Of a stretch of 64,000 bases of DNA, positions 48,280 to 58,183 are shown one piece after another. The notes under the pieces were generated by a model. That model was not told where the DNA came from, made no database searches, and was given only the letters and a program-made list of their open reading frames with translations. The stretch's first letter is position 1. Each line of letters begins with the position of its first letter. The stretch is from Clostridium sp. HBUAS56010 (lineage in GTDB: Bacteria; Bacillota; Clostridia; Lachnospirales; Lachnospiraceae), in contig NZ_SULJ01000001.1 in NCBI RefSeq assembly GCF_007115105.1, positions 124,001 through 188,000 of the forward strand, in the 5' to 3' direction. Both the position numbers and the translations under genes were made by a program.

Positions 48280-49704
48280 ATGAAAAAAATAAATACAAAA
48301 TTCCCGGAAGGCTTTTTGTGGGGAGCATCATCTTCCGCATTCCAGATCGAAGGTGGCTGGGATGAAGGCGGCAAAGGCCCCAGCGTTGCTGATATCAATT
48401 CTTTTAAACGTTCTCATTTACAGGCGGACAGTAAAGTTGCCAGTGATTTTTTTCATCACTGGCCTGAGGATATCGGGCTGATGAAAGAATTGGGACTGGA
48501 TATATACCGTTTTTCCATAGCGTGGTCCAGAATTATACCGGATGGAGACGGGGAGATGAATCAGGCTGGAATTGATTTTTACAACGATGTGATAAATTGT
48601 CTGTTGGAGAATGGGATTAAGCCATTTATCACCTTGTACCACTTTGATCTTCCTTATGCCCTTGTTGAGAAATACAATGGCTGGGAGTCAAGGGAATGTG
48701 TCAAAGCTTTTGAGCGTTATGCCAGAATATGTTTTGAAGAATTCGGCGACAGAGTCACTTACTGGCAGGTCCACAATGAACAAAACCTCATGGTTCGTGT
48801 GGATGAAAGAGTAAATATTAATTCAGACGATAAGTGGGAAGCGGATCGACAGCGGGCACAGATGGATTATCACATGTTTCTGGCTCATGCCCTGGCAGTA
48901 AAAGCATGTCATGCCATAATTCCGGAAGGAAAGATTGGTCCTGCAATATCTTCTACCTGTACTTATCCAAGCAGTAATCGTCCTGAGGATGTATGGGCAG
49001 CCCGTTTAAATGACTGGTTTAAAACAGACTACTGTCTGGATATGCACTATTATGGACGGTATCCGGGATATTACATGCGATATCTGGAGGAAAGAAAGAT
49101 TGTCCCCATTATGTTCGATGGAGATGAGGAGATCTTAAAAGATGCAAAAATGGATTTTATTGCATTAAACTATTATCGGACTCTTTGTGTCAGCTATTTA
49201 CCGGCAGATGAATCTCATCCAAGAGGGGAGAGAACATTTCCCACGAATGAGGTGGATTTCGACCAGTATGGCTATTTCCATCATATAAAAAATGAACATC
49301 TGGCTTCCAGTGAGTATGGAGCACAGATTGATCCATTAGGGCTTCGAACGGTACTGAATAATTACTATCAGAAGTACCACCTTCCTCTTATTGTTACGGA
49401 AAATGGTCTTGGTACGGCTGACACCTTAACAGAAGATGAACAGGTTCATGACGATTACAGGATTGAATACTTAAAAGCACATATTCTTGCATGCAGCCAG
49501 GCAATAGAAGATGGAGTTGAAATGCTTGGGTATGCCCCATGGTCTTTCATGGACTTACTCAGTTCCCATGAAGGATTTAAAAAACGTTATGGGTTTGTTT
49601 ATATCAATCGGGATGATCATGATTTGAAAGATATGCGCCGAATTAAAAAAGACAGCTACCATTGGTATCGGCGCGTCATTGAAACCAATGGAGAGGATCT
49701 CTAA
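48280..49704 (+). CDS. GH1 6-phospho-beta-glucosidase
   Basis: 474-residue cytoplasmic glycosidase with AAAGGAGG upstream. N-terminal signature FPEGFLWGASSSAFQIEGGW; acid/base Glu167 in WQVHNEQN; nucleophile Glu374 in LIVTENGLG. The sequence SSHEGFKKRYGFVY places Ser428, Lys435 and Tyr437 at the phosphate-binding loop, replacing the Glu-Trp pair of plain beta-glucosidases. This supports a phosphorylated substrate and fits the PTS gene just upstream. Confidence 0.95.
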   Translation: MKKINTKFPEGFLWGASSSAFQIEGGWDEGGKGPSVADINSFKRSHLQADSKVASDFFHHWPEDIGLMKELGLDIYRFSIAWSRIIPDGDGEMNQAGIDFYNDVINCLLENGIKPFITLYHFDLPYALVEKYNGWESRECVKAFERYARICFEEFGDRVTYWQVHNEQNLMVRVDERVNINSDDKWEADRQRAQMDYHMFLAHALAVKACHAIIPEGKIGPAISSTCTYPSSNRPEDVWAARLNDWFKTDYCLDMHYYGRYPGYYMRYLEERKIVPIMFDGDEEILKDAKMDFIALNYYRTLCVSYLPADESHPRGERTFPTNEVDFDQYGYFHHIKNEHLASSEYGAQIDPLGLRTVLNNYYQKYHLPLIVTENGLGTADTLTEDEQVHDDYRIEYLKAHILACSQAIEDGVEMLGYAPWSFMDLLSSHEGFKKRYGFVYINRDDHDLKDMRRIKKDSYHWYRRVIETNGEDL

Positions 49705-49726
49705 ACAACAGAAATGGGGTTGGATT

Positions 49727-50584
49727 ATGAGAGTTATTAAAGTAATGAATAATTCACTGCTGCTGGCACTTGATGACAGTGGCAGGGAAGTGATCCTGAT
49801 GGGAAAAGGCATTGGCTTTCATAAATCCATTGGTCATCATTTAAAAAGTGAAGACATTGAAAAAGTGTTCGTGTTAAAAGACCGGTCTATTTCAAAGAAC
49901 ATTATACGGCTTGCTTCTGAAATAGACAGTACTTATTTTGAACTGGCAAAACAGGTGATTGACTATGCCATTGAGGCTTTTTCGATGGAACTGATGGAAC
50001 ATATCTATCTGGGACTTACCGATCACCTTTCTTTTGCTGTAAAAAGATATCACCAGGGGATTTTTATACAGAATTTTTATACGCAGACATTAAAGCGTTT
50101 TAATCCGGAGGAATATGAAGTAGGGCTATACGCATTACGGCTTATAAAGGAGCGGCTTGATGTAGATTTACCAATTGGTGAGGCGGGTAATATTGCATTT
50201 CATTTTATCAATGCCCAGACAAATAATTCGAATGAAACGGACAACCAGATTATATTTGAGACGGTCAAAGGGATTCTTGATATTGTCAAATACAATTTCT
50301 CTATCATTTATAATGAAGAAGGAATGGGCTATAACCGATTCCTCACTCATTTAAGGCTTTTTGCCCAAAGACTGGTTAAGGGAAGCCAGGATTTGTATGA
50401 TTATGAGGATGCTTTTTACGACCATGTGATTGAGAGCTGTCCAAGTGAATATGAATGTGTGAAGAAGATTGGAATCTATATCCAGGAAAAGTTTACCACC
50501 CGGTTGTCCAGGCAGGAAGAAATATATCTGACTGTTCATATTCATCGTATACGAGAAGAATATTCTCAACAGAAAAAGAAATGA
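49727..50584 (+). CDS. licT: LicT/BglG-family transcription antiterminator
   Basis: 285-residue RNA-binding regulator. An N-terminal CAT domain (1-55, MRVIKVMNNSLLLALDDSGR and GKGIGFHKSIG) binds the RAT. Two PRD domains follow (about 65-170 and 171-283), with regulatory histidines in LTDHLSFAVKR and in TVHIHRI. The PTS phosphorylates these to switch activity with sugar supply. The start at 49727 follows GGGGTTGG. It overlaps the MFS gene by four bases (ATGA). Confidence 0.94.
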   Translation: MRVIKVMNNSLLLALDDSGREVILMGKGIGFHKSIGHHLKSEDIEKVFVLKDRSISKNIIRLASEIDSTYFELAKQVIDYAIEAFSMELMEHIYLGLTDHLSFAVKRYHQGIFIQNFYTQTLKRFNPEEYEVGLYALRLIKERLDVDLPIGEAGNIAFHFINAQTNNSNETDNQIIFETVKGILDIVKYNFSIIYNEEGMGYNRFLTHLRLFAQRLVKGSQDLYDYEDAFYDHVIESCPSEYECVKKIGIYIQEKFTTRLSRQEEIYLTVHIHRIREEYSQQKKK

Positions 50585-51774
50585 AGGAACATAAATTGAA
50601 GAAACAAACATTTACGCGCAGGCAAGAGATAAGCTACCTCATTATGGTTTCTTTGTTTTGGTTTGCGCAGTATATTTATATCCCCTTTCAAACCACTTAT
50701 TTGACTTTTTTAGGAGTAAGCAGTACTTTTATAGGAATTGTGGTTGGTGGATATGGAATTACTCAGTTGATTTTCCGTTTTCCCCTTGGAATCTGTGCTG
50801 ATTCCCTGGGCAGACATAAATGTTTCATCATGGCAGGAGCTCTTTTTTCCGGGCTGGCATCACTTTTCCGGATATTTTGGGATTGTGGACTGGGATTTCT
50901 GGTTGCAAATCTTTTCTCTGGACTTGCATCTGCCATGTGGATTTCATTTATGGTGTTTTATACCAATCACTTTTCAGCAAAAAGCCAGCAGTGTGCCACC
51001 AGTAAAATTGTGATGTTTAATAACTTTGGTATGCTTTTGGGGTTCCTTTTCAGTACGGTCAGTTATAGAATCATAGGCATGAAAGGCATTTGCATATTAA
51101 GCGTGATGGCGGGAATTGCAGCTTTTTTCGTGTCTTTTCAGATTAAGGAATCCTGCAGCAGAAACAATACTGTTAATTTAAAAGTTTTATTTTCTGTTTG
51201 TAAACGAAAGAGATTATGGCTGTTCTCCATCCTTGCCTTAATACAGCAAGGAATTCAGCTTACAACCGCCATGTCATTTACTAATCAGATATTAAAAGAT
51301 CTTGGTGCATCCAATGAACTTATTGGAATATCTTCTATTATATATATGATTTCTGCTGTATGTTTTGCCGCATTTGCTTCTACATTTTTATGCTGCCGCA
51401 AAGGACCCAGGTTCTGGATTCCCTTTGTATTTGGAATCGTAGCGGTATACTGCATTCTGGTACCATCAGCAGATACGGTTCAGGAACTTTTGCTGCTTCA
51501 GATTCTTCCTGGCATGTCTACCGGGATTTTGTTTTCTTATCTGACATCGGAAGCGATGTGTGGTATTCCCTCTGACAGACGTTCCACAGCTATGGGGCTT
51601 TTTCAGGCAGTTTATGCAATTGGTATGACCACATTTCCTGTTTTTACAGGTTTTCTGGCTTCGTCTTTCAGTATGAGGACCGGATATCTGACTCTTGCCG
51701 GAATTGCTTTGTCGGGCATGGTAATATCATCTCTGTATTATGTAAAAAAACACAGAAGTAACATGAAAATTTAA
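50581..51774 (+). CDS. Major facilitator superfamily transporter
   Basis: 397-residue membrane transporter with about 12 spans. FPLGICADSLGRHKCFIMAG (about 62-81) is the MFS motif A region, and the C-terminal half repeats the pattern. The ATG overlaps the antiterminator stop, but its ribosome site is poor. A TTG at 50596 with GAAGGA seven bases ahead is an equally good start. Being in the beta-glucoside operon, it may export a sugar or aglycone; substrate unknown. Confidence 0.88.
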   Translation: MKEHKLKKQTFTRRQEISYLIMVSLFWFAQYIYIPFQTTYLTFLGVSSTFIGIVVGGYGITQLIFRFPLGICADSLGRHKCFIMAGALFSGLASLFRIFWDCGLGFLVANLFSGLASAMWISFMVFYTNHFSAKSQQCATSKIVMFNNFGMLLGFLFSTVSYRIIGMKGICILSVMAGIAAFFVSFQIKESCSRNNTVNLKVLFSVCKRKRLWLFSILALIQQGIQLTTAMSFTNQILKDLGASNELIGISSIIYMISAVCFAAFASTFLCCRKGPRFWIPFVFGIVAVYCILVPSADTVQELLLLQILPGMSTGILFSYLTSEAMCGIPSDRRSTAMGLFQAVYAIGMTTFPVFTGFLASSFSMRTGYLTLAGIALSGMVISSLYYVKKHRSNMKI

Positions 51775-51824
51775 ACAAGAATAAAATATTGTTACGATAG
51801 CAGCTTTAATGGAACACAATGCAC

Positions 51825-51870
51825 AAAATACGCCTTGGTATGGGTTTAATCCAGACCAAAGCGTATTTTT
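51825..51870. terminator. Bidirectional terminator between convergent genes
   Basis: AAAATACGCCTTGGT (51825-51839) pairs with ACCAAAGCGTATTTT (51855-51869), one mismatch, with T runs on both strands. It serves the MFS gene (plus) and the subtilase (minus). Confidence 0.8.
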
Positions 51871-51944
51871 ATGTGATTAAGATGTTTTTTATACAAAATG
51901 TCATTACAGATTCATGTTTCAACTTCCCGTTGTTTGGAATTATT

Positions 51945-53615
51945 CTAAAAGGCTGAAATACGTTCAAATAAGTGAAATGCGTCAATTTTTCCATATCCCC
52001 ATATGTTGTTTGGATAAGAATTGGAATCGCTTCGCCTTGCGCCGCGAACAATCATACGATTGATCGTATGACCTGTGATTGAGGTCTGGTTTCCCTGGCA
52101 GACCCCCCAGTCCATGACAAGAGATGCTATTCCGGCAGCGTGGGCAGCAGCGGCACCTGTGCCTGTAAGAGTCCCATAACTGTTTCCGGGAATGGCACAG
52201 GGGATTTTGTAACCTGGTGCGGCAACATCAGGAGTGATTGCTCCAAAACGGCTGTATCCTCTGCCTGATTCTTCCAGAATGTGGTTGGTAAACTGGTTAT
52301 AAGCGGTGACAGTAAGCGGATTTCTTGCATTGGCAGGAGATGTAATTGTAGTTGAAGATGTGTAATCATAAAAATAAGTTTCTGAAGAGATTAAATTGCT
52401 GGAAGGAAGCCAGGCGTGTAAATTAAAAGGCTCATTTTCCATGTTACAGACTTTTAAGATCCAGGATCCCGGCAGAGGATCTTTAAAACGTACCAGAATA
52501 AGCTGATCTCCCGATTCCCCCTCCATAGTAATGTTGTTAACCCATATTTTACTGTCACCATGGAGCATCTCATAGTTTTTACAGCCACTGTGGATAGGAG
52601 GCTGGCTGGTAAGATATGCTCCATCAGGAGAGACAATTTCCAGTGAGATTCTTCCAGGTGGAAACGGCCATATTTCCAGAGATAGGGATTCTTTATTCCC
52701 AACGTTCAGACAAAAACTATTTTCATATGGGGGTGAGGTTACATCATAATAATAGTGCCTTTTTTTATTTCCTTCATTGCCAACTGCAATGGTAACGTCA
52801 GTTTTTGGCAGATTGACAATTTGGTCTAAGTAGGAGCTGAGAGCACCTCTGCCGCTGTGTCCGCCCTGGCTGCTCCCCAGAGCAATACATAGAATCAGTG
52901 GCCGGTTCAGCCGTTGGGATAAAGATAACAAAAAGCGGATTCCAAGAAGAATGTCAGATTCCTGATAGCAAAGTGAATCATCAGACACAAGAAAAATATT
53001 TTTCAGGCTGCTTTTTGCTTCCTTTAGTTTGACAACAGCCAGTTTTGTTTGTGGTGCAATGCCTGTAAAAGATTCCTCTTCGTCAGGAGTGCCGGAGATA
53101 ATACTGGCAATTGCGGTTCCATGCCCATTCATATCGGTTGTGGGAACTATATGTAAAGGATTATTTGATTTTAATGCAGTATTAATATGTTTGTTGCTGT
53201 ATTCTGAACCGTAATGAAATCCTTCCGGAGGCTTTCCGCTTTGATCTGTCTGATCCCATATACTCAGAATCCTGGTGGAACCATCATGGTTACGAAAGGC
53301 AGGGTGTTGGTAATCAATTCCAGTATCAATGACCCCTACAATGACTCCTAACCCATTGAGATTTAGCTGGGCTCGCTTTTTTATATCTTCAACCCCGGAT
53401 TTTTCCATACTCACTTTTGAGCAAAGGGTAAAAAGTGAGGGAAAACTATCGTAAGAATAAAATCCCAGATCGCAGAGATCCATATTGTTTTTATGCAGGT
53501 GAAGCAAGGAATACTTTTCGTTAAGTCTGGTTGCGGTTTGTTCAAAATGCGAACTGGGAATCAGAGAGTTGCTTATAATTAGGTCATAATATTCGTTGTC
53601 CAGAATTTTTTCCAT
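51945..53615 (-). CDS. S8 subtilase-like protein lacking the catalytic serine (Csp-like)
   Basis: 556-residue protein with an N-terminal prodomain-like region (1-80) and a subtilisin fold resembling the clostridial spore germination Csp proteins. Asp97 (VIVGVIDTGIDYQHP) and His165 (DMNGHGTAIAS) of the triad are present. The serine motif reads LTGTGAAAAHAAG, with Gly487 where Ser is required and Ala for the usual Pro. It is therefore predicted inactive as a protease. The start has AGGAGG nine bases ahead; a longer in-frame start lacks this. It stands alone between terminators. Csp pseudoproteases act as germination signal sensors in Clostridioides difficile (established); that role here is inference. 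Confidence 0.88.
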   Translation of the reverse strand: MEKILDNEYYDLIISNSLIPSSHFEQTATRLNEKYSLLHLHKNNMDLCDLGFYSYDSFPSLFTLCSKVSMEKSGVEDIKKRAQLNLNGLGVIVGVIDTGIDYQHPAFRNHDGSTRILSIWDQTDQSGKPPEGFHYGSEYSNKHINTALKSNNPLHIVPTTDMNGHGTAIASIISGTPDEEESFTGIAPQTKLAVVKLKEAKSSLKNIFLVSDDSLCYQESDILLGIRFLLSLSQRLNRPLILCIALGSSQGGHSGRGALSSYLDQIVNLPKTDVTIAVGNEGNKKRHYYYDVTSPPYENSFCLNVGNKESLSLEIWPFPPGRISLEIVSPDGAYLTSQPPIHSGCKNYEMLHGDSKIWVNNITMEGESGDQLILVRFKDPLPGSWILKVCNMENEPFNLHAWLPSSNLISSETYFYDYTSSTTITSPANARNPLTVTAYNQFTNHILEESGRGYSRFGAITPDVAAPGYKIPCAIPGNSYGTLTGTGAAAAHAAGIASLVMDWGVCQGNQTSITGHTINRMIVRGARRSDSNSYPNNIWGYGKIDAFHLFERISAF

Positions 53616-53695
53616 GAAAAGCCTCCTAGCATTAATGTGCATAGTATATATAGAGTATATGCAGATGAATGCGTTGGCTTGCATGAAAGAATTCA

Positions 53696-53753
53696 ATAAA
53701 ACAGCCTCATCCTGCCTTTACTCCTGTTTGGGAGATCGGACCAGGGTGAGGCT
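53696..53753 (-). terminator. Terminator of the nitroreductase gene
   Basis: On the minus strand AGCCTCACCCTG pairs with CAGGATGAGGCT (12 pairs, one G-U) around an inner CTCC/GGAG hairpin, followed by GTTTTATT. Confidence 0.75.
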
Positions 53754-53763
53754 TATTGCCCTT

Positions 53764-54318
53764 TTATGATTCTGGATCAGATTTGCCTTTTTCAATTCCA
53801 TCAAAGGAATCAAAGAAAACCTCATGTTCTATATCAAACCGTTTCCCATGGAGTGGGTGAGGGCGGCAGTCTTCTCTTGGATATCCAAGGGGGAGAAGTG
53901 CGACAGGAGTCAGAAAATCAGGAATCTGAAATGCAGTGCGGATAGCTTCCGGGTCGAAGTGTCCAACCCAGGTAGTGCCAAGACCTAAGTCAGCTGCCTG
54001 AAGCATCATATGTGTGGTTACAATGCTGGCATCAACCATTCCCATATCTTTCTGGTCGTAAGATCTTTTCCAACTGGCGGTGGAGTCATAGCATACCAGC
54101 AGTGCCATGGGAGCATGGAAATGATAGACGGTACAGGATTTTAGTTTTTCCAGATTCTCCGGACTTTCAATTACCAGAATTCTTTGCGGCTGGTAGTTGA
54201 CTGCAGTAGGGGAAACTCTGCCCGCCTCTAAAATCATGTCAAGTTTATCCCGCTCTACTTTGCGGTCACTGAATTTACGAACGGAGTATCGTTCTTTTGC
54301 TAATTGCAAGAAATTCAT
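53764..54318 (-). CDS. Nitroreductase family protein
   Basis: 184-residue FMN-dependent oxidoreductase. ERYSVRKFSDRKVERDKL near the N-terminus, AGRVSPTAVNYQPQRILV (FMN binding) and ALLPLGYPREDCRPHP near the C-terminus are typical. GGAG lies 8 bases ahead of the ATG. Single-gene unit with its own terminator. Substrate unknown. Confidence 0.9.
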   Translation of the reverse strand: MNFLQLAKERYSVRKFSDRKVERDKLDMILEAGRVSPTAVNYQPQRILVIESPENLEKLKSCTVYHFHAPMALLVCYDSTASWKRSYDQKDMGMVDASIVTTHMMLQAADLGLGTTWVGHFDPEAIRTAFQIPDFLTPVALLPLGYPREDCRPHPLHGKRFDIEHEVFFDSFDGIEKGKSDPES

Positions 54319-54369
54319 ATAGTAATCTCCTTATCCATTTTTGTTTTGTATTATAACATAGAAGGAGAA

Positions 54370-54403
54370 AAAAGGCAAAGCCATACTATGGGCTCTGCCT
54401 TTT
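54370..54403. terminator. Bidirectional terminator below the cellobiose phosphorylase
   Basis: AAAAGGCAAAGCC (54370-54382) pairs with GGCTCTGCCTTTT (54391-54403), with one imperfect position. On the minus strand it is a 13-pair stem followed by TTTT just after the phosphorylase stop. Confidence 0.8.
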
Positions 54404-54408
54404 CGTTC

Positions 54409-56841
54409 TTAGATCATAAGGGTAATGTGATATTCTTTTTTTCCATCAATGAAAGGAATTTCATTTCCTTCTATAGGACTTCCGTCAACGTAAATCAAGG
54501 AGGATGTTTTAGTATCGGATTGATTCCGTCTTACATTAATATAGTAGTCCGCTCCCCGGAATTTTCGTACTGCTGAAAATTCTTTTATAAAATCAGGAAG
54601 ACAGGGATCTAGAATCAGTCCGTGAAAGCCGGGACGAATTCCGAGAATGTACTGGGATATATTGACAAAGGACCATGCGGCAGTTCCCGTAAGCCAACTG
54701 TTTTTTGCTTCACCAAAATTTTTCGCATCTTTACCTGCAATCATCTGGGAATAGACGTATGGTTCTGTTTTATGAATCTCACTGATTTCTTCCAGGTAAG
54801 CAGGACAGGTTCTTTGATATACTTCAAAAGCCCGGTTTCCTCTGCCCACCATGGTTTCTGCAATGGAAATCCAGGGATTATTATGACAGAAGATTCCTGC
54901 GTTTTCTTTATATCCGGGTGGATAGGAGGTGATTTCACCCAGATGTTTCTGATAACCGGAGTAAGCTGGCTGGAGAATCACAATGCCATAAGGAGTGTCT
55001 AAATATTCCTTTACGCTGTCCAGAGCCTGTATGGCAAGCCCGTCTTTTATACCAATGCCTCCCATAACACAAAAGCCCTGGGGTTCAATAAAGATCTTCC
55101 CTTCCTCGCAGTCTTTGGAGCCCACTTTTTCTCCAAACGCGTCATATGCTCTGAGAAACCAGTTTCCATCCCAACCTGATTGATTAACAGCATCAATCAT
55201 ATCTTTGACCGATTGTTCTGCCAAAAGGGCCTCCTCGGTCAATCCTTTTATCTGGCAGATTTTTGCATACTCCATTCCGTATTTTGCATACATGCCTGCA
55301 ATCATCACCGATTCAGCGACAGGACCTTCCGAAGGACCGGAAGTCTGAAAAGATTCTCCAGGTTCGGTTGAAAAGCAGTTGAGATTCAGACAGTCATTCC
55401 AATCGGCACGGCCAATCAAAGGGAGACCATGGGGACCTAAATGAGACTTGGTGAACAAAAAGGACCGTCTTAAATGTTCCATAAGAGGCTGGCTTTTTGA
55501 TTCATCATTATCAAAAGGAACGGACTCTTCCAGGATATCCCAATCCCCGGTTTCACGGATGTAAGCAGATACGCCTGCGATTAGCCATAGTGGATCATCA
55601 TTAAATCCGCTTCCGATATCAGAGTTTCCCTTTTTGGTAAGGGGCTGATACTGATGGTAGGCACTTCCATCTTCAAATTGAGTGGCGGCAATGTCAAGGA
55701 TTCGTTCCCTTGCTCTTTTGGGAACCATATGTACGAATCCTAAAAGATCCTGGCAGGAATCCCTAAATCCCATTCCTCTGCCTGCTCCGGATTCATAGTA
55801 AGAAGCGGAACGGGACATGTTAAAGGTAACCATACACTGATACTGGTTCCAGATATTTACCATTCTGGCTGTTTTTTTATCCTCCATGGAAACCGAGTAA
55901 GAGGAAAGAAGCTGATTCCAGTATTCCTTTAAAGACAAAAGTGCTTCATCAACCTGGAGGGCGGTATGGTATCTGGCAAGAAGAGAAGCAGCAGATTGTT
56001 TGTTGATAATATTTTGACCTTCCCACTTCTGGTCGGCAGGATTTTCACCATAGCCTAAAATAAAGATAAGTTCTTTTTTCTCTCCAGCTTCAAGATGAAT
56101 GTTGAGACAGTGGGAACCAATGGGAGACCAGCCGCTTGCCATGGAATTGGTGGAGTGGCATTTTTGTACCATATCGGGTTCTTTATTGGAGCCGTATGTA
56201 CCAAGAAAAGCATTCCGGTCTGTTTCGAATCCGTCAATCTCTGAATTGACAGAATAATAAGCGTAATGGTTTCGGCGTTCTCTGTATTCTGTTTTGTGAT
56301 AGATGACGGATCCTTCCACCTCCACTTCCCCTATGCTTAGGTTTCTCTGATAATTTGTCATGTCATCCACCGCATTCCACAGGCAGAATTCCACATAGGA
56401 AAACAGGGTAAAATCTTTTGGCAGATCTGTTTTATTCATCACGGTTATTTTGTTGATTTCACATGGATCTTTTAATGGTACAAAGGCTGTAACCTCCGCC
56501 GTCAATCCCTGCTTGCTCCCTGTATATTTCGTATAACCCAGCCCATGACGGCATTCATAGAAATCGAGAGGGGTCTGTGAGGGCTGCCAGCCTGGATTCC
56601 AGATGGTCCCGCTTTCGTTAATATAGTAGTAATGACCATTGCTGTCTAAGGGAACGTTATTATAGCGATACCGGGTCAGCCTCAAGAGCTTTGCATCTTT
56701 ATAGAAGCTGTAGCCTCCGCCAGTGTTGGAGATCAGGGAAAAGAAATCTTCGCTGCCCAGATAATTAATCCAGGGAAGCGGAGTGTCCGGAGCAGTAATG
56801 ATATATTCTTTTTCCTGATCATCGAAATAACCATATTTCAT
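54409..56841 (-). CDS. Cellobiose phosphorylase (GH94)
   Basis: 810-residue cytoplasmic enzyme splitting cellobiose with phosphate into glucose-1-phosphate and glucose. Length and sequence closely match known cellobiose phosphorylases: [73 protein letters not shown] (general acid Asp at 480 or 483) and [24 protein letters not shown] precedes the ATG. It is divergent from a LacI regulator and ABC importer whose operators lie in the shared gap, so uptake and phosphorolysis are probably co-controlled. Cellodextrin phosphorylases are usually longer. Confidence 0.95.
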   Translation of the reverse strand: MKYGYFDDQEKEYIITAPDTPLPWINYLGSEDFFSLISNTGGGYSFYKDAKLLRLTRYRYNNVPLDSNGHYYYINESGTIWNPGWQPSQTPLDFYECRHGLGYTKYTGSKQGLTAEVTAFVPLKDPCEINKITVMNKTDLPKDFTLFSYVEFCLWNAVDDMTNYQRNLSIGEVEVEGSVIYHKTEYRERRNHYAYYSVNSEIDGFETDRNAFLGTYGSNKEPDMVQKCHSTNSMASGWSPIGSHCLNIHLEAGEKKELIFILGYGENPADQKWEGQNIINKQSAASLLARYHTALQVDEALLSLKEYWNQLLSSYSVSMEDKKTARMVNIWNQYQCMVTFNMSRSASYYESGAGRGMGFRDSCQDLLGFVHMVPKRARERILDIAATQFEDGSAYHQYQPLTKKGNSDIGSGFNDDPLWLIAGVSAYIRETGDWDILEESVPFDNDESKSQPLMEHLRRSFLFTKSHLGPHGLPLIGRADWNDCLNLNCFSTEPGESFQTSGPSEGPVAESVMIAGMYAKYGMEYAKICQIKGLTEEALLAEQSVKDMIDAVNQSGWDGNWFLRAYDAFGEKVGSKDCEEGKIFIEPQGFCVMGGIGIKDGLAIQALDSVKEYLDTPYGIVILQPAYSGYQKHLGEITSYPPGYKENAGIFCHNNPWISIAETMVGRGNRAFEVYQRTCPAYLEEISEIHKTEPYVYSQMIAGKDAKNFGEAKNSWLTGTAAWSFVNISQYILGIRPGFHGLILDPCLPDFIKEFSAVRKFRGADYYINVRRNQSDTKTSSLIYVDGSPIEGNEIPFIDGKKEYHITLMI

Positions 56842-56890
56842 AATTGGAAACTCCTTTCGGCTGAAGTTATAAACACAAAAAACGACATTT

Positions 56891-56907
56891 TACGAAAACG
56901 TTTAAGT
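56891..56907. promoter_or_regulatory. LacI-family operator O1
   Basis: TACGAAAACGTTTAAGT, about 50 bases ahead of the cellobiose phosphorylase start. It has the CG-centred AAACGTTT core typical of LacI-family sites and matches O2 at 16 of 17 positions. Confidence 0.75.
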
Positions 56908-57073
56908 AAGATAAAAGAAAGATATAAAGCAATAATAGACTATTTATCAAAAAAAAACAAGAGAAAAATATTCTTTTTAATAGAAATACTGTGGCCTATC
57001 GTTGTTTACATGTAATAATGCCTAAATTATAAACGTATAATCTATATAAGTTGGATAAAATAATAAAAAAGTA

Positions 57074-57102
57074 TTGATTTTTTTCTGTAAAGGGGGTATA
57101 GT
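57074..57102 (+). promoter_or_regulatory. Promoter of the LacI-ABC importer operon
   Basis: TTGATT (57074-57079), 17 bases, TATAGT (57097-57102). The predicted transcription start near 57109 falls inside operator O2. Confidence 0.65.
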
Positions 57103-57107
57103 GAAGA

Positions 57108-57124
57108 TACGAAAACGATTAAGT
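57108..57124. promoter_or_regulatory. LacI-family operator O2
   Basis: TACGAAAACGATTAAGT, one base different from O1, overlapping the predicted transcription start of the regulator's own operon. Binding here would block transcription, so negative autoregulation is likely. Confidence 0.75.
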
Positions 57125-57140
57125 GAAAAAGGTGAGACAT

Positions 57141-58160
57141 ATGATTTCTATGAAAGAACTGGCGCAGTACTGCGGAGTATCCGTTGCCACAGTAAGTAAG
57201 GCACTCAATGATCAGAGTGATATTGGTGAGACAACAAAACAGAGAATTAAAAAGGCAGCAGAAACATTAGGATATTATCCAAATGCTGCCGCAAGATCTC
57301 TAAAAACAAACAAAAGTTATAATATTGGAGTTTTGTTTGTAGATGAAGCCAACAGCGGTCTTACTCATGAATATTTCGCAGCCGTACTGGAAGGATTCAA
57401 GGTGGAAGCGGAGAAGCAGGGATATGATATCACCTTTATAAACAGTCAGATTGGCAGGAAAAAGGTGTCCTACTACGATCATTGCAGATATCGCAATGTA
57501 GATGGAGTTGTGATCGCATGTGTGAATTTTGACAATCCAGAGGTGAACGAACTGCTTTCCAGTGACATTCCCGTAGTTACAGTGGATCATATTCATGAAA
57601 ATTGTTCCTCTGTTTTATCTGATAATGCAAAAGGCATTGAAGTTCTTCTGAATTATATTTATGAAAAAGGGCATAGAAAGATTGCTTATATACACGGACA
57701 GAATACGGCTGTTACCAAATCAAGGCTTACTAGCTTTTACCGGTTTGTTGAAAATCATAACATTGAGATACCGGACAGTTATACCGTGGAAGCAGATTAC
57801 TTAAATGTTAGTCAGGCAGCTCTTTGCACCAGTAAGTTGCTGGAGCAAAAAGACCCGCCTACCTGTATTTTATATCCGGATGATACGGCGCTGATTGGCG
57901 GTCTTAACGAAATAAGGGCAAGAAACTTAAAGGTACCGGAAGACATTTCTGTTGCAGGATACGATGGAAGCAGGATTTCCCAGCTTTTAAATCCCAGGCT
58001 TACAACGATTCGGCAGAATACAGCAGCCATAGGCAGTCAGGCTGCTAAAAAATTAATAAGTACGATCGAAACCCCCAAAACTACATTTACAGAGCAGATT
58101 ATTGTGGAAGGAGAACTGCTTATGGGGGAATCGGTTGGGACTGTAGATGTATCACAATAG
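57141..58160 (+). CDS. LacI-family transcriptional regulator
   Basis: 339-residue repressor. The N-terminal helix-turn-helix is MKELAQYCGVSVATVSKALN, with hinge YYPNAAARSLKTNKS, then a periplasmic-binding-protein-like sugar domain (about 60-335, ending in TEQIIVEGELLMGES). The start is set at the ATG behind AAGGTGAG; the upstream in-frame GTG lies in operator O2. First gene of the importer operon. Inducer probably cellobiose or a related beta-glucan oligosaccharide. Confidence 0.93.
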   Translation: MISMKELAQYCGVSVATVSKALNDQSDIGETTKQRIKKAAETLGYYPNAAARSLKTNKSYNIGVLFVDEANSGLTHEYFAAVLEGFKVEAEKQGYDITFINSQIGRKKVSYYDHCRYRNVDGVVIACVNFDNPEVNELLSSDIPVVTVDHIHENCSSVLSDNAKGIEVLLNYIYEKGHRKIAYIHGQNTAVTKSRLTSFYRFVENHNIEIPDSYTVEADYLNVSQAALCTSKLLEQKDPPTCILYPDDTALIGGLNEIRARNLKVPEDISVAGYDGSRISQLLNPRLTTIRQNTAAIGSQAAKKLISTIETPKTTFTEQIIVEGELLMGESVGTVDVSQ

Positions 58161-58183
58161 TTTTTTAGAAAAGGAGAGGTAAT

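Noticed and set aside
53616-53680. Possible sporulation sigma-factor promoter upstream of the subtilase
   Set aside because: CAT- and GCATA-like pieces are present but the spacing does not fit a sigma-G or sigma-K consensus.
57123-57140. GTG start for the LacI regulator
   Set aside because: It overlaps operator O2 and the transcript start region and has no ribosome site; the ATG at 57141 does.
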